The notes under the pieces were generated by a model. The model did not search any database and had not been told where the DNA came from. It saw only the letters and a program-made list of their open reading frames with translations. Both the position numbers and the translations under genes were made by a program. A stretch of 6,577 nucleotides of DNA. Origin: Pseudomonadota bacterium (GTDB lineage: Bacteria > Pseudomonadota > Alphaproteobacteria > Rhizobiales > Kaistiaceae). Location: positions 1-6,577 of the forward strand of contig JAEZEN010000633.1 of NCBI GenBank assembly GCA_023433185.1, written 5' to 3'. How positions within the stretch are numbered: the first letter of the stretch is position 1; each line of letters opens with the position of its first letter. Positions 6,215 through 6,577 of the stretch are shown piece after piece.

Positions 6215-6231
6215 GCCCGCTGTCATCGGGC
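6215..6231 (-). other. Hairpin abutting the ribosome-binding site of the GH17-like gene
   Basis: GCCCG (6215-6219) and CGGGC (6227-6231) pair around a 7-nt loop. On the transcript the stem ends directly before the GGGGAG ribosome-binding site at about 6209-6214. It could modulate ribosome access. The stem is only 5 bp, so chance is a real alternative. Confidence 0.25.
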
Positions 6232-6299
6232 ACGATCCTACGATCCCCGGCTCAAGGCAAGCTCGCCGCCGTGCGCGGGATCGGTCGATCATGCGGGGA

Positions 6300-6577
6300 T
6301 CAGACGACGAAGAGGTCGTCGGCATCGAGCCCGGGGTTGCCGGCAAGCTTGGCCACCGGCTTGCCGCGATAGCTGAGCATGCCGCCGTCGTAGTCGAAAT
6401 GATCGGCGAAGGCCTGGTCGCTGACCACGCCCTTGTCGAGCTTCTTCACCAGCTTCTGCTTGAGCGCGATCTTGTCCAGACCGGAGACGAAGTCCTTGAT
6501 CTGGTCGGCATTCGCGCGCGTGAGCTTGGCGCTGAACATGAAGGTGTCGCCCGCCCCCCCGCCGATCAGGACATCCT
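6300..6577 (-). CDS. RTX calcium-binding protein, C-terminal end (partial)
   Basis: This is the last 91 codons of a gene that enters from the right edge; its start is outside the window. The visible part opens with the final RTX nonapeptides, DVLIGGGAGDTFMF. A serralysin-type C-terminal module follows, including ADQIKDFVSGLDKIAL and FADHFDYDGGMLSYRGKPVAKLAG, and the protein ends LDADDLFVV at a TGA. The acidic-hydrophobic tail is typical of type I secretion substrates, and there is no cysteine. The N-terminal region that would define its activity is not visible, so it could be an enzyme fusion like its downstream neighbour, an adhesin-like protein, or a plain repeat protein. The gap to the next gene is about 99 bp on the same strand, with no strong terminator. 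The nearest candidate is an 8-bp stem (6242-6249 with 6294-6301) that has a 44-nt loop and overlaps the stop codon. Confidence 0.85.
   Translation of the reverse strand, partial: DVLIGGGAGDTFMFSAKLTRANADQIKDFVSGLDKIALKQKLVKKLDKGVVSDQAFADHFDYDGGMLSYRGKPVAKLAGNPGLDADDLFVV

Noticed and set aside
6201..6233. GTG start adding eleven residues to the GH17-like protein
   Set aside because: The extension would contain the GGGGAG site placed correctly for the ATG at 6200, so the ATG is preferred.

Overview
The window is GC-rich and all real genes read on the minus strand. The ClpP, ClpX and Lon proteins look alphaproteobacterial, most likely Hyphomicrobiales (Rhizobiales) or a neighbouring order. That placement rests on recognising the protein sequences and on the clpP-clpX-lon order, not on any search.

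In transcription order (high to low coordinate) the window holds six genes. (1) The 3' end of an RTX-type calcium-binding protein gene (6300-6577). (2) A complete gene for a GH17-like glycoside hydrolase fused to a C-terminal RTX repeat block (4665-6200). (3) clpP (3908-4552). (4) A complete gene for a protein with an N-terminal beta-helix-like repeat region, a central RTX block and a lysine-rich tail (2523-3728). (5) clpX (987-2252). (6) The 5' third of lon (1-708).

The backbone is the conserved ATP-dependent protease cluster. ClpX unfolds substrates and feeds them to the ClpP chamber, and Lon is an independent AAA+ protease. The unusual part is that secreted-type RTX genes surround and interrupt this cluster. 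One lies between clpP and clpX, and two lie upstream of clpP, where many proteobacteria carry tig. The three RTX proteins have features of type I secretion substrates: no Sec signal on the two complete ones, no cysteines in what is visible, glycine/aspartate nonapeptides, and hydrophobic or acidic C-termini. No ABC transporter, membrane-fusion or outer-membrane component is in the window, so the exporter must be elsewhere.

Intergenic gaps are 98-280 bp and hold the control signals. GC-rich hairpins follow clpX, the clpP-clpX RTX gene and clpP, so most genes are probably separate transcription units. A weak RpoH-like promoter can be drawn upstream of clpP. There are short direct repeats upstream of the clpP-clpX RTX gene and of clpX. 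No tRNA, rRNA, insertion sequence, CRISPR array or phage attachment site is visible.
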